Positions 6,809 through 16,441 of a DNA stretch of 64,000 nucleotides are shown one piece after another; position 1 is the stretch's first letter; every line of letters starts with the position of its first letter. Origin of the DNA: Dechloromonas sp. A34 (GTDB taxonomy: Bacteria > Pseudomonadota > Gammaproteobacteria > Burkholderiales > Rhodocyclaceae); assembly GCF_026261605.1 (NCBI RefSeq), contig NZ_CP102486.1, forward strand, positions 2,294,001 to 2,358,000, in the 5' to 3' direction. The notes beneath the pieces were generated by a model, which did not search any database, was not told the DNA's origin, and worked only from the letters and a program-made list of their open reading frames with translations. Both the position numbers and the translations under genes were made by a program.

Positions 6809-8314
6809 TCAGGCCACCTTTCTGTCTTCAGCCGACGGGCTGAGCTTGCCGGTTGCCGCAATTTCCTTGTACACCGCCATCACTGCCTCCTCGATCGGCT
6901 CCATCGCATGTTCGCCGTTCGGCGCGATGCCGGCGGCTTCCAGCTTGGCCCAGGGTTCGTAACCGACCTTGGAGCAGAGCACGACCTCGCAGCCTTCGAG
7001 AATGCGTATGTTGCGATCGAGCAGGGATTCCGTAGCACCGGCATCGACCACATCGCCGTCGCCGCAGGCATCCATGCCGCCGCAGTAAAGCTCGGTCTTG
7101 CGATGGCTCATGAAGCGCGCACCAGCCGGCGAGGCTTCGTAGATCAGGAATTCCTTGGCATGACCGAAGTGTTCGGCGACGACGCCGTTCTTGCCGGCCA
7201 CCGCCATTAGCACCGGGCGGGCATCGGCCGGAATACCGGACTCTTCGGCTTTCGGTTTGACGATGCCGCGCTTGGCGTCGAGCTTCTCGAGGATCTCGTC
7301 GTGGACAACCTTGCGACGGACCATGGCGGCTTCGTAATCGACTTCCATGACGTCGATCTTGTCCATGGTGAATTCGTCGCCGCGGTCTTCACCGAGCAGG
7401 CCGACCGCATCGGCCCGGCACTGGCGGCAATGGCGCATCATCGCCATGTCGCCGGCACAGGCGTCCTGCAGGTCCTGGAGCATTTCCGGGGTCGGTTCGG
7501 CCTGGCCCATGATGCCGTAGTAGGTGCCGTGTTCGGCTTCGGCGATCAGTGGCATGACGTTGTGCAGGAAAGCGCCCTTGGCCTTGACGATCTTCGAGAC
7601 TTCCTTGAGATGCTCGTCATTGATGCCCGGGATGAGCACCGAATTGACCTTCACCAGGATGCCGCGGTCGGTCAGCATCTGCAGACCCAACTGCTGCTGT
7701 TCGATCAGGATGCGCGCGCCTTCGACGCCGAAGATGCGTTTGTTCTCCCAGAAAATCCACGGGTAGATCTTGGCACCGACTTCCGGATCGACGCAGTTGA
7801 TGGTGATCGTCACGTGATCGATGTTGTGCTGGGCGATACGGTCGACATACATCGGCAGGTTGAGGCCGTTGGTCGACACGCAGAGTTTGATATCCGGGGC
7901 GCGATTCGAGAGCTCTTCAAAAGTCTCGAAGGTGCGGGCCGGGTTGGCGAGGGGGTCTCCGGGTCCGGCGATGCCGAGCACGGTCATCTGCGGGATTTCG
8001 GCCGCGACGGCGAGCACCTTGTTGATCGCCTGCTTCGGCGTCAAAACTTCGGAAACGACGCCCGGCCGGGATTCGTTGGAGCAGTCGTACTTGCGGTTGC
8101 AGTAGTTGCACTGGATGTTGCAGGCCGGGGCCACGGCAACGTGCATGCGGGCGAAATAGTGGTGCGCTTCTTCGGAATAGCAGGGGTGGTCCTGGACCTT
8201 GGCGCGGATATGGTCCGGCAGATGGCCCAGGGCATCCGGGGCCGTACCGCAGCCGCTGGAGGCGCAGCCGCCGCCTTCAGCGGGGGCGGAGTTACTTATA
8301 ACGGGTAGTTCCAC
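6809..8314 (-). CDS. nifB: nitrogenase cofactor biosynthesis protein NifB (radical SAM + NifX domain)
   Basis: 501 residues from a GTG at 8314, chosen because CGAGGAG lies just upstream; the frame is open to an ATG at 8380, upstream of the predicted transcript start. The radical SAM motif is C65-x3-C69-x2-C72, followed by NRKYDC. The SAM-binding GIAGPGDPLAN and a CRQCRADAVG cysteine cluster follow. The C-terminal ~100 residues form a NifX/NafY-like domain (VAEHFGHAKEFLIYE). NifB fuses two [4Fe-4S] units with a carbide to make NifB-co, the core of FeMo-co. It is the first gene of the block, under a sigma-54/NifA promoter. Confidence 0.95.
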   Translation of the reverse strand: MELPVISNSAPAEGGGCASSGCGTAPDALGHLPDHIRAKVQDHPCYSEEAHHYFARMHVAVAPACNIQCNYCNRKYDCSNESRPGVVSEVLTPKQAINKVLAVAAEIPQMTVLGIAGPGDPLANPARTFETFEELSNRAPDIKLCVSTNGLNLPMYVDRIAQHNIDHVTITINCVDPEVGAKIYPWIFWENKRIFGVEGARILIEQQQLGLQMLTDRGILVKVNSVLIPGINDEHLKEVSKIVKAKGAFLHNVMPLIAEAEHGTYYGIMGQAEPTPEMLQDLQDACAGDMAMMRHCRQCRADAVGLLGEDRGDEFTMDKIDVMEVDYEAAMVRRKVVHDEILEKLDAKRGIVKPKAEESGIPADARPVLMAVAGKNGVVAEHFGHAKEFLIYEASPAGARFMSHRKTELYCGGMDACGDGDVVDAGATESLLDRNIRILEGCEVVLCSKVGYEPWAKLEAAGIAPNGEHAMEPIEEAVMAVYKEIAATGKLSPSAEDRKVA

Positions 8315-8349
8315 GATGACGGCTCCTCGAAAACTGTGCGGAGTCCATT

Positions 8350-8365
8350 CAGCAATCGCTGTGCC
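8350..8365 (-). promoter_or_regulatory. sigma-54 (-24/-12) promoter of nifB
   Basis: Read on the minus strand the site is TGGCAC-N5-TTGCT, matching the consensus TGGCAC-N5-TTGCW with GG and GC at the right spacing. It lies 36 bp upstream of the GTG start of nifB. The predicted transcript begins near 8339. This is the only convincing -24/-12 element I found in the nif block. Confidence 0.9.
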
Positions 8366-8428
8366 AGGCTTGAAAACCAATTAAAAACAATGGCCTATGG
8401 ATTTCGTGGCGGGGCCTTGTTGGCCCCT

Positions 8429-8444
8429 TGTCGGATTCGCGACA
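8429..8444. promoter_or_regulatory. NifA upstream activator site
   Basis: The palindrome TGT-N10-ACA is present exactly, at about -98 relative to the inferred nifB transcript start. This is the usual distance for NifA to contact sigma-54 polymerase by DNA looping. It also lies 66 bp upstream of the response regulator at 8510, so NifA binding might affect that gene too. Confidence 0.8.
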
Positions 8445-8509
8445 GGGTGTATGCAGTTTCCGTGACAGGGGGCGTGGCGACGCTTAGAATGCGCCAGACA
8501 GGGGGCCAC

Positions 8510-9349
8510 ATGAATACCAACGGAGACAGTCCCACCCGCGATACCTCGGCGAGGCCGGCGGACGCCGAGCATCAACGTACCGTGCTGCTGGTCGACGACG
8601 AAGAGAACATGATCTCTTCGCTGAAACGGCTGCTGCGCCGGGAAGGCTACCGCATCCTGTCGGCGGGGGGCGGGGCCGAAGGCCTGGAAATCCTCGCCAC
8701 GCACCGCGTCGATGTGATCGTCTCCGATCAGCGCATGCCGCAGATGACCGGCGTCGAATTCCTGCGTCAGGTCAATACGATGTACCCGGATACCGTGCGC
8801 ATCGTGTTGTCCGGCTACACCGAACTGCAGTCGATCACCGATGCCATCAACGAGGGGGCGATCTACAAGTTCCTGACCAAGCCCTGGGACGATGAACAAC
8901 TCCGTGCCAATATCCAGGAAGCCTTTCGCCACAAGGAGTTGGGCGACGAGAACCAGCGCCTGAGCGCCGAACTGACGTTGGTCAACGAGCAGTTGCGCCG
9001 GCTGCTGGCGGAAAACCAGCGCGAGTTGCAACGCGATCAGGTCGTGCTCGGCCTCGTGCAGGAAATCCTGCAAGGGGTGCCGCTGCCGGTCGTCGGTCTC
9101 GATGACGAAGGGATGATCGTCTGCGCCAACCAGGAGGCGGATCGCCTGCTCGGGCGGCAGGCGTCGCTGATCGGTTCCTTTGCGCAGGAGCGCCTGCCAC
9201 CCGACCTGCTGCAGCTGTTGAGCGGCGGCGCCGGCGAGATGATCTGGCAGCAGGGCGATGTGTGCTGGTTGGCCCGCCATCGCTTCATCGGTGACGAGGC
9301 CGCGCCGCGCGGGCACCTGTTGATCCTCAGTAAGGAAAACCAGACATGA
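8510..9349 (+). CDS. response regulator with receiver, coiled-coil and PAS-like domain
   Basis: 279 residues from the ATG at 8510. Residues ~22-140 form a receiver domain: acidic pair DD(E) near 29-31, phosphoacceptor D73 in VIVSDQRMP, and K in FLTKPW. A coiled coil (~150-190) leads to a PAS-like segment (VPLPVVGLDDEGMIVCANQEADRLLG). There is no DNA-binding or enzymatic output domain, so it probably signals by protein contact. Its stop overlaps the start of the kinase gene (ATGA), which indicates a cognate pair. It is divergent from nifB. Confidence 0.85.
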   Translation: MNTNGDSPTRDTSARPADAEHQRTVLLVDDEENMISSLKRLLRREGYRILSAGGGAEGLEILATHRVDVIVSDQRMPQMTGVEFLRQVNTMYPDTVRIVLSGYTELQSITDAINEGAIYKFLTKPWDDEQLRANIQEAFRHKELGDENQRLSAELTLVNEQLRRLLAENQRELQRDQVVLGLVQEILQGVPLPVVGLDDEGMIVCANQEADRLLGRQASLIGSFAQERLPPDLLQLLSGGAGEMIWQQGDVCWLARHRFIGDEAAPRGHLLILSKENQT

Positions 9350-11394
9350 GCGAGGCAAACACCGGGGTGGTCGCCGCGGGGGCGATGGAAACCTTTGTCT
9401 GGAATGATCGCTTCATGACCGGTGAAGCCATCGTCGATGACGAACACAAGGAGCTGGTCCGCATCATCAACTGGGTGGGCAGCCTGCAGGCCGAGCAGAG
9501 GGGCGATCCGGACGAGCTGCACGCGGTTCTCGACAAGCTGGTTGCCTATGCCGTGATGCATTTCGCCCACGAAGAGGAACTGATGGCCAGCGTCGCTTGC
9601 GACGAGCGCCATGCCAGCCTGCACCGCTCGATCCATGAGGATTTCGCCCGCCAGGTCACGGCCATGCGCGAGATCAACCTGGGGACGGGGGACAGCGAAT
9701 TCCTGTTGCGTTTCCTGACCAACTGGCTGGCTTATCACATTCTCGGTACCGACCAGGCGATGACCCGCCAGGTGCACAACATCCGGCGTGGCCTGACACC
9801 GGCCAAAGCCTACGAGGCGGAGCGCGCCAACAAGGCCGACCCGGCGACCGCCAATCTGCTCGACGCGCTGAATTCGCTGTACCGGGTGATCGCCTCGCGC
9901 AACCATGCCCTAGTCGACATGAACCGCTCGCTGGAGCAGCGCGTTGCGGAGCGGACGCGCGACCTGACAGCGGCCAACGAGCAGCTGGTCGTCGAACACC
10001 ACGAGTTGAAACGGGCGATGGAGACGGTGAAATCGACGCAGATGCGGCTGATCGAGTCGGAGCACAAGCGCTCCCTCGAGGCCAAGCGCCACATGGAATT
10101 GTTTCTCGCCCAGATCGTAGATGGTGATCCGGTGCCGACCTTTGTCATCAATGCCGAACACAAGGTGACGCACTGGAACAAGGCCTGCGCCGCGATCACT
10201 GGCACCCCGGCGGCGCTGGTAGTCGGTACCAGCCGCCATTGGGCGCCGTTTTATCCCAACGAGCGGCCGATCATGGCCGACCTGATCGTCAGCAGCGATC
10301 TTGAACGCCTGGAAACCCTGTATACGGGAATTTTCCGGCGTTCGCCGGTCATCCCTGACGCCTACGAAGCGGAGGCTTTCTTTCCACATTTCGTTGATGG
10401 CGGGCGCTGGCTGTTTTTCACCGCTGCACCCCTGCGCGACGCCAGCGGTAGGGTGATCGGGGCCATCGAGACGCTGCAGGACGTCACCGATCGCCACAAG
10501 GCAGAAGAGGGGCTGCGCGAGCACCAGGTCCAGCTCGAGGAACTGGTTGCCCAGCGCACGGCGCAGCTGAGCAATGTCAAGGAACAGTTGGTGCAATCCG
10601 AGAAACTGGCGTCGATCGGCCAGCTGGCGGCCGGTGTGGCGCACGAGATCAACAACCCGATCGGTTTCGTGCATTCGAACATCGGTGTGTTGGAGAACTA
10701 TCTCGGCAACCTGTTCGGTATGCTGGAGGCCTACGAGGCCGCCGAATCCGCGATCACCGATCCGGCCGTTGTCGTCCGGCTCAAGGCTCTGCGCGAGAAG
10801 ATCGATCTGCCTTTTCTCAAGGAAGATATTCCGCAACTGATGGTCGAGTCGAAGGACGGCATCAGTCGGGTCAAGAAGATCATCCAGGACTTGAAGGATT
10901 TTTCGCGAGTCGATTGCACGCAGGAGTGGCAGTTCGCCAACCTGCACCAAGGCATCGATTCGACGGTCAATATCGTGGCCAACGAAGTCCGCTACAAGGC
11001 CGATGTCGTCAAGGAATATGGCCAGCTACCGGATGTCGAGTGCCTGGTGGCGCAGCTCAACCAGGTCTTCATGAACCTGCTCGTCAATGCTGCCCACGCC
11101 ATGGGCGAGCAGCGGGGAACCATCACCATCCGTACCGGCACGGCGGGCGACAAGGTCTGGCTGGAGTTTTCCGACACCGGCAGCGGCATTCCCGAAGGAA
11201 TCCGCCAGAAGATCTTCGACCCCTTCTTCACCACCAAGCCGGTCGGCAAGGGTACCGGCCTCGGGCTGTCTCTGTCCTACGGCATCATCCAGAAGCACAA
11301 CGGACAGATCGAGGTGCAGAGCGAGGTCGGCAAGGGCACCACTTTCCGCATCACCCTGCCGGTCCGCCATGTGAAGGCCAAGGGCGGGCAGTGA
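9346..11394 (+). CDS. hemerythrin-PAS sensor histidine kinase
   Basis: 682 residues. Residues ~15-145 are a bacteriohemerythrin domain with the di-iron ligand pattern: DDEH near 31-34, HFAHEEE near 72-78, ERHASLH-x3-HEDF, and [11 protein letters not shown] coiled coil follows, then a PAS domain (~255-380, with [12 protein letters not shown] closing it), a second coil, a HisKA box with H433 in [11 protein letters not shown], and an HATPase domain ([25 protein letters not shown]). Hemerythrin binds O2, so this is a likely soluble oxygen or redox sensor. No membrane segment is seen. It is coupled to the upstream regulator and ends at a terminator. Confidence 0.9.
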   Translation: MSEANTGVVAAGAMETFVWNDRFMTGEAIVDDEHKELVRIINWVGSLQAEQRGDPDELHAVLDKLVAYAVMHFAHEEELMASVACDERHASLHRSIHEDFARQVTAMREINLGTGDSEFLLRFLTNWLAYHILGTDQAMTRQVHNIRRGLTPAKAYEAERANKADPATANLLDALNSLYRVIASRNHALVDMNRSLEQRVAERTRDLTAANEQLVVEHHELKRAMETVKSTQMRLIESEHKRSLEAKRHMELFLAQIVDGDPVPTFVINAEHKVTHWNKACAAITGTPAALVVGTSRHWAPFYPNERPIMADLIVSSDLERLETLYTGIFRRSPVIPDAYEAEAFFPHFVDGGRWLFFTAAPLRDASGRVIGAIETLQDVTDRHKAEEGLREHQVQLEELVAQRTAQLSNVKEQLVQSEKLASIGQLAAGVAHEINNPIGFVHSNIGVLENYLGNLFGMLEAYEAAESAITDPAVVVRLKALREKIDLPFLKEDIPQLMVESKDGISRVKKIIQDLKDFSRVDCTQEWQFANLHQGIDSTVNIVANEVRYKADVVKEYGQLPDVECLVAQLNQVFMNLLVNAAHAMGEQRGTITIRTGTAGDKVWLEFSDTGSGIPEGIRQKIFDPFFTTKPVGKGTGLGLSLSYGIIQKHNGQIEVQSEVGKGTTFRITLPVRHVKAKGGQ

Positions 11395-11398
11395 CTGT

Positions 11399-11430
11399 CG
11401 GCTTGTCGCATTGCCGACAAGCCGGATTTT
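11399..11430 (+). terminator. terminator after the hemerythrin kinase operon
   Basis: Ten-base perfect stem CGGCTTGTCG / CGACAAGCCG (11399-11408 with 11415-11424) with a 6-base loop, followed by a short T-rich tail. It starts 5 bases after the kinase stop codon. Confidence 0.75.
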
Positions 11431-11490
11431 ATTATCAACCTGATTATTTGATGTTTTTTTTCTGGCGTCGCTCTTGCTTCGAGCTTCGCC

Positions 11491-12831
11491 ATGAAAACGC
11501 ATCTCGACTGGTCGGCCTACGACACCTACGGCATGGGCGATGCCTACGCCGGCATCCCCGCCACTGGCGGCAACTACGCCAAGGCGGTCGCCGTGTGCAT
11601 GAACAACCACCAGTGCCAGCGCGAGGGCAAGGGCGTCATGTGTCCGAGCTACCGCATCACCGGCGATCCGGCCCATTCCACCGGCGCTCGGGTCAAGGCC
11701 TTCAAGGCGGCGCTGAACGGCGAACTGGGCGAACAGCCCTTCATCCACCCGGATCTGGCAGCGGCGATGGACCTCTGCGTCTCGTGCAAGGGTTGCAAGA
11801 AGGAATGCCCGAGTTCGGTCGACATGACGCTGATCAAGACCGAATACCTGGCCCAGCGCAACGAGCAACTCGGCGTGCCGCGCCGCGCCCGGCTGTTCGG
11901 CGGCCTGCCGCAATGGCTGTATCGGTATCGCCGGCCGCTGGCGTTGCTCGTCCGTTGGCGCAATGCCTGGCCCGGACTGGCCCGCCTCGCCGAACGCTGG
12001 CTGGGCATTGCGGCGGCCCGCCCGATCCCGCTGCCGGCCAGCCAGCCCTTCGTCGGCGCAACGCCGGACAAGGCCGGCCCGCGCGGCAAGGTCGTGCTCT
12101 TCGTCGATACCTTCAGCCATTACTACACGCCGGAAGTCGCCACGGCGGCCCAAGCCGTGCTGACGGCGGCCGGCTACGCGGTGGAAATCCTGCGCCCGGC
12201 GGCCGACGACGCTGAAGCCGACCGCCCGCTATGCTGCGGCCGGACCTACCTGTCGCAAGGCATGGTCGACGCCGCCAAACTCGAGGGCCGGCGGGTGATG
12301 GCGGCGCTGGCCCCGGTGCTGGCCGCCGGCACGCCCATCGTCGGCCTTGAACCGTCCTGCCTGCTCGCTCTGCGCGATGAGTTCTACAGCCTGTCGCTCG
12401 GCCCCGATGTGGCGCAGGTCGGCAAACAGGCTTTCCTGTTCGAGGAGTTCCTGATGCGTGAGGGCAACAAGGGGCTGAAGCTGAATCTGAAGCCGATTTC
12501 AGGCGGCAAGGCGGTCGTCCATGGTCATTGCCATCAGAAGGCCTTCGGCGCGATGAAGGCGATGAAGAAGGTGCTCGGCTGGATACCGGAATTCGAGTTC
12601 GATATCGTCGACGCCAGCTGCTGCGGCATGTCTGGTAGCTTCGGCCTGGAAGCCGAGCACTACGCGGCCTCGGTCAAGATGGGAGAACTGGCGCTACTGC
12701 CGGCTGTGCGCTCCGCCGCCGAAGACGCACCGATCATCGCCGACGGCTTTTCCTGCCGCCACCAGATCGCAGATGGCACCGGGCGGCAGGCCATACATGT
12801 CGCGGTTCTGTTGCAGCGGGCGCTGGCCTAA
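11491..12831 (+). CDS. (Fe-S)-binding oxidoreductase subunit, stand-alone half of FAD/Fe-S 2-hydroxyacid dehydrogenases
   Basis: 446 residues. N-terminal Fe-S region: CMNNHQC-x8-CPSYR, then CVSCKGCKKECPSSVDM near residues 94-110. This pair is the signature of the C-terminal half of large YdiJ-type FAD-linked oxidases. Two Cys-rich (CCG) domains follow: LCCGRTY with LEPSCLL, and HGHCHQKA with SCCGMSG. Such proteins pass electrons from a FAD oxidase to quinone. The FAD partner is not adjacent; one candidate lies at 20300. The substrate (D-lactate, glycolate, D-2-hydroxyglutarate) cannot be read from the sequence. Confidence 0.8.
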   Translation: MKTHLDWSAYDTYGMGDAYAGIPATGGNYAKAVAVCMNNHQCQREGKGVMCPSYRITGDPAHSTGARVKAFKAALNGELGEQPFIHPDLAAAMDLCVSCKGCKKECPSSVDMTLIKTEYLAQRNEQLGVPRRARLFGGLPQWLYRYRRPLALLVRWRNAWPGLARLAERWLGIAAARPIPLPASQPFVGATPDKAGPRGKVVLFVDTFSHYYTPEVATAAQAVLTAAGYAVEILRPAADDAEADRPLCCGRTYLSQGMVDAAKLEGRRVMAALAPVLAAGTPIVGLEPSCLLALRDEFYSLSLGPDVAQVGKQAFLFEEFLMREGNKGLKLNLKPISGGKAVVHGHCHQKAFGAMKAMKKVLGWIPEFEFDIVDASCCGMSGSFGLEAEHYAASVKMGELALLPAVRSAAEDAPIIADGFSCRHQIADGTGRQAIHVAVLLQRALA

Positions 12832-12865
12832 GCCCGGCGCCGAAAGCGATGCCAGGCGTTCGGAC

Positions 12866-13132
12866 TCAGCAGGACTGCATGGCCTTTTCGTCCTGCAGCG
12901 CGGCATTCAGATCGTCCACCAGCTTGCCGATGGCACGCCGCGCGTCGTAAAACTCGAATTCGCCCTTGCTGATCTCGCGCACCACGTTGGGTTCGTCGCC
13001 ATGGAGCGGGACCTGGACATGGACGCCCTTGGTGATGACGATCATGCCGTCTTCCTTTTTCGACGGTTCGCTCAGGGCGACGGGGGTAAAACCGAGTTTG
13101 TTGAGTTTCTCTGCTAATGATTGGGCATTCAT
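12866..13132 (-). CDS. small conserved hypothetical protein
   Basis: 88 residues from the ATG at 13132 (AAAGGA ribosome site). An acidic/basic cytoplasmic protein with MNAQSLAEKLNKLGFTPV at the start, a VITKGVHVQVPLHGDEPN centre and a helical C-terminus ending in MQSC. No family recognised and no signal peptide or membrane segment. It is convergent with the Fe-S oxidoreductase and shares its strand with the next gene. Confidence 0.7.
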   Translation of the reverse strand: MNAQSLAEKLNKLGFTPVALSEPSKKEDGMIVITKGVHVQVPLHGDEPNVVREISKGEFEFYDARRAIGKLVDDLNAALQDEKAMQSC

Positions 13133-13195
13133 GTTTTTTCCTTTGCGGGTAATGGGGAGCATCTCACCGTTGCGCGGCAGCGGCGAGGAGGCGAT

Positions 13196-14056
13196 TTATT
13201 TTTGGCCGATCGTCCAGATGAAGGACTGCACATCGATCATGTCTCTGGGCATCAGGCCTTCTTCAAGCAGACTCGTGCGCAGATGGTTGTAGAGGCGCAG
13301 GACGGCGGCATAGCCGCGCCAGTTCGGCTCGGCCTTGTAGTTGATTCGCCAGCAGAAGGCCTTGGCCACCGTCTGGATCACGGTCGGCTTGATATAGGCT
13401 TTTTCCTGCGGGAAGCGGAGGAATCCGAACAGCGTGGCATACGGCCAGCGGCTGATACCTAGCAGGTCAAGGGCGCGAACGAAGCCCTTGAAACGTTCCT
13501 CTTCCGAATCCGTCCCGTAGAGGAGGGCGGCCAGGGCCACGGAGAAGGTCTTTTGATTCACCGGCGTATCGAGGGCGCTGTAGAAAGCCGCCTTTTCGCC
13601 CTTGGTCAGCAGCGTTGTCACCGATTCGATATGGCGAACCCGGTCGCAGACGTCTTGATAGCGCCGCTCGGCGATCAGTTCGGAAATCTCCGTTTCCCCC
13701 AGCAACTGGATAAAGAACTGGTGCGCCCGAACGCTGGCCTCGCGCTCGTCCTTGACAAAACGCGGCGCTGAAAAGCCTTCCGGGTGGATCGTCAGGAAGC
13801 GCTCAACGGCCGCCGCGGGAGAAACATAGTCGACGCTGCCGATCTGAGATGTTTCGATCAGGTTGTCCAGCAGGCGGTGTTTTGCCGCTGTGCCCTCGGC
13901 AATCTCGAGCTTGACGAATGATTTTGAAAGACGCTTGGCGCCTGTCCCGACAAAGAAGACATCGATATTGTCAGGGGTTACGTTGAGCACTTTCCCGAGT
14001 CCCCAGCCCTTCTGGTTGGGATGAAATACACGATCGCCTTGGGTTAGGTTGCTCAT
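13196..14056 (-). CDS. protein of unknown function with N-terminal DUF3553-like domain
   Basis: 286 residues from the ATG at 14056 (GGAGAGC ribosome site); an upstream in-frame ATG at 14101 lacks one. The first ~55 residues, with GDRVFHPNQKGWGLGKVLNV, look like the small beta-barrel found in UvrD- and CarD-like proteins (DUF3553 type), often a nucleic-acid or polymerase contact module. The rest is all-helical with no recognised motif. Cytoplasmic. Not in an obvious operon. Confidence 0.65.
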   Translation of the reverse strand: MSNLTQGDRVFHPNQKGWGLGKVLNVTPDNIDVFFVGTGAKRLSKSFVKLEIAEGTAAKHRLLDNLIETSQIGSVDYVSPAAAVERFLTIHPEGFSAPRFVKDEREASVRAHQFFIQLLGETEISELIAERRYQDVCDRVRHIESVTTLLTKGEKAAFYSALDTPVNQKTFSVALAALLYGTDSEEERFKGFVRALDLLGISRWPYATLFGFLRFPQEKAYIKPTVIQTVAKAFCWRINYKAEPNWRGYAAVLRLYNHLRTSLLEEGLMPRDMIDVQSFIWTIGQK

Positions 14057-14153
14057 CTTGCTCTCCGCCGTTTCCGGAAAAAAAGCGACGAATTTTATCA
14101 CGCGATCGGGAATGCCGATCCCACCGGGTAATCTCGTTTCGACGGACGGCCTG

Positions 14154-15095
14154 TCAGTCCACCTGCAGCCTATCCGCGCCTAGCTTTTCCCAGGGCGGAA
14201 GCGGATCGAATTCGTTTTCCAGTTCGGCGAGGAAGGCGCGTACCTTCGGGGCGCGAACCCGGCTCGGCGTGTAGCAGGCGTGGAGATACTGGCCGAAACT
14301 GCTGATCGGTTCGAAGTCGTCGAGCACGCTGAGTAGCCTGCCGAGTAATCGTTCCGGATTGAACAGGTAGGTCGGCAGGATGGCCAGGCCATGCCCGGCG
14401 AGAACGGCGTCGACAATGCAATCGACGTTGTTGAACTGGAAGGCGCTGCCCACCGGCACGCTGATTTCCTCGCCCTGGCGGTTCCGCATGCGCCAGACCC
14501 GCTCGCCGTCGCCGAGCAGGTAGCTGAAGCAGGTATGCCCGGCCAGTTCCTGCGGCGTTTTCGGGGTGCCATGGGCAGCGAAATAGGCCGGTGTGCCGCA
14601 GATCACCCGTTTCAGCGCCACTAGTTTCTTTGCCACCGCATCTTCCGGCGGCGCTTTGGTCATGCGCAGTGCGAGGTCAATGTTGTCGTCGATCAGGTCG
14701 ACCAGTTGGTCGGTCAGCACCAGTTCGCAGCGCAGTTCCGGGTAGCGGGCGATGAGGCGGGGCAGCAGCGGCGCGATGTACATCCGGCCGAAGGTGATTG
14801 AGGCGCTAATCCGGAGGACACCACGCGGCGCGTCGCCCTGGTTCTTGACGGCGATCTCGGCGCTCTGGACGGCTTCCAGGGCCTGCAGGGCATGTTGATG
14901 AAAGATTTCGCCCGAGGGCGTCAGGCTGAGCTTGCGGGTCGAACGTTCGAAGAGGCGGACGCCGAAGGCGCGTTCGAGTTCGCCGATCTGCTTGCTGACC
15001 TGCGCCCGCGTACAGTCCAGACGGCGCGCCGCGGCCGCCATGCTGCCGCATTCGACCACTTTCGCGAACGCTTCCCAACTGCCGAGCCATACCAT
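14154..15095 (-). CDS. LysR-family transcriptional regulator
   Basis: 313 residues. Residues ~5-65 are the winged helix-turn-helix (FAKVVECGSMAAAARRLDCTRAQVSKQIGELERAFGV region), then a linker and a periplasmic-binding-like effector domain (~90-300). It is transcribed away from the MFS transporter at 15209 and most likely controls it. A 17-bp inverted repeat of LysR type lies between the two genes. The inducer is unknown but is probably the transporter substrate. Confidence 0.92.
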   Translation of the reverse strand: MVWLGSWEAFAKVVECGSMAAAARRLDCTRAQVSKQIGELERAFGVRLFERSTRKLSLTPSGEIFHQHALQALEAVQSAEIAVKNQGDAPRGVLRISASITFGRMYIAPLLPRLIARYPELRCELVLTDQLVDLIDDNIDLALRMTKAPPEDAVAKKLVALKRVICGTPAYFAAHGTPKTPQELAGHTCFSYLLGDGERVWRMRNRQGEEISVPVGSAFQFNNVDCIVDAVLAGHGLAILPTYLFNPERLLGRLLSVLDDFEPISSFGQYLHACYTPSRVRAPKVRAFLAELENEFDPLPPWEKLGADRLQVD

Positions 15096-15160
15096 TTTGT
15101 CAATAATCCGTTGACGGTATGACTTGAATTATGGGCTATTTGCCAACGATTTTTAACACT

Positions 15161-15177
15161 ATAGTTCGCTCAACTAT
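15161..15177. promoter_or_regulatory. candidate LysR operator
   Basis: ATAGTT-N5-AACTAT is a perfect 6+6 inverted repeat containing the T-N11-A core of LysR sites. It sits in the 113-bp divergent gap, 32 bp before the MFS start, near where the MFS promoter should lie. Confidence 0.55.
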
Positions 15178-15208
15178 TCCATAACCTTTTTTCCGGGAAA
15201 TACCGCCC

Positions 15209-16426
15209 ATGTTGCGTACCTTGAGCCGTCCCGACGTTCTGATCACCACCCTGGCCGCCGCCGGCATCCTGATGGTGACCATGGGTGCCCGCCAGTCGCT
15301 GGGCCTCTTCATCGGCCCGCTCGATGCGACGACCGGCCTCGGCATCGCCACCATCAGCCTGGCGCTTGCCGTCGGGCAATTCACCTGGGGCGCCATCCAG
15401 CCGGTGGCCGGCGCCGTGGCCGACCGCTACGGGCCGCGCGCCGTGCTCATTGGCGGCCTGCTCGTGCTGGCTGTGGGCAGCGCCATCACACCCTTCATGG
15501 GCAGCGGTTTCGGGCTGATCATCTCGCTCGGCCTGCTCTCGGCCATGGGCTCGGGGGCGGGCAGTTTCTCGGTGCTGATCGGCGCCGCCGCCCAGCGCCT
15601 GCCGATCGAATCGCGGGGTGCGGCCTCCGGGGTGATCAATGCCGGCGGTTCCTTCGGCCAGTTCGTCTTCGCCCCGGTTCTGCAGAAGCTGATCCAGTCG
15701 ATCGGCTGGATGGGGGCGATGTGGAGCATGGCGCTGATGGTGCTGGCCGCCTTGCCGCTGATCGGCAAGCTGACCGGGGCGACGGCGGCGGCACCGCCCA
15801 AGCACACGCACGCCGACAACGGCCTCAAGCATGCCATCGTGACCGCCATGCAGGACCGCAGCTACCTGCTGCTGCACGCCGGCTTCTTCACCTGCGGTTT
15901 CCATATCGCCTTCCTGGTCACCCACCTGCCGGGCGAGGTCAATCTCTGCGGCCTGCCGCCCGCGGTGGCCAGCTGGTCGCTGGCGATCATCGGCCTGGCC
16001 AACATTTTCGGCAGCCTCTACGCCGGCCACAGCATCTCGAAGTACCGCAGCAAGTACGTGCTGGCCGCGATGTACGCCTCGCGCGCCGTGCTCGTCGCCC
16101 TCTACCTGATGGCTCCGCGTACCGAATGGACCTTCTACATTTTCGCCGCCGGCCTCGGCTTCACCTGGCTGGCCACCGTGCCGCCGACCGCCGCCATCGT
16201 CGGCAAGTTGTTCGGTGTCCGCTACCTGGCCACTCTGTTCGGCCTGACCCTGTTGTCGCACCAGATCGGCGGCTTCCTCGGTGCCTACCTCGGCGGCCTG
16301 GCGATCGTCGAGTTCGGCGACTTCGGCTGGATGTGGTACGCCGACATCGTGCTTGCCCTGCTCGCCGCCATCGCCAACCTGCCGATCCGCGAAGCGCCGG
16401 TGCAACCGGCGCTGGCCCCGGCCTGA
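15209..16426 (+). CDS. MFS transporter
   Basis: 405 residues with about 12 hydrophobic segments and the MFS loop motif GAVADRYGPRAVLIGG between helices 2 and 3. N-terminal region (TMGARQSLGLFIGPLDATTGL) and overall layout resemble the small-organic-acid/oxalate-type MFS group. Inner-membrane importer or exporter of unknown substrate. It is followed 15 bp later by a thioesterase gene, so the two form an operon under the divergent LysR regulator. Confidence 0.88.
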   Translation: MLRTLSRPDVLITTLAAAGILMVTMGARQSLGLFIGPLDATTGLGIATISLALAVGQFTWGAIQPVAGAVADRYGPRAVLIGGLLVLAVGSAITPFMGSGFGLIISLGLLSAMGSGAGSFSVLIGAAAQRLPIESRGAASGVINAGGSFGQFVFAPVLQKLIQSIGWMGAMWSMALMVLAALPLIGKLTGATAAAPPKHTHADNGLKHAIVTAMQDRSYLLLHAGFFTCGFHIAFLVTHLPGEVNLCGLPPAVASWSLAIIGLANIFGSLYAGHSISKYRSKYVLAAMYASRAVLVALYLMAPRTEWTFYIFAAGLGFTWLATVPPTAAIVGKLFGVRYLATLFGLTLLSHQIGGFLGAYLGGLAIVEFGDFGWMWYADIVLALLAAIANLPIREAPVQPALAPA

Positions 16427-16441
16427 GCCAAGGAGAATCCC

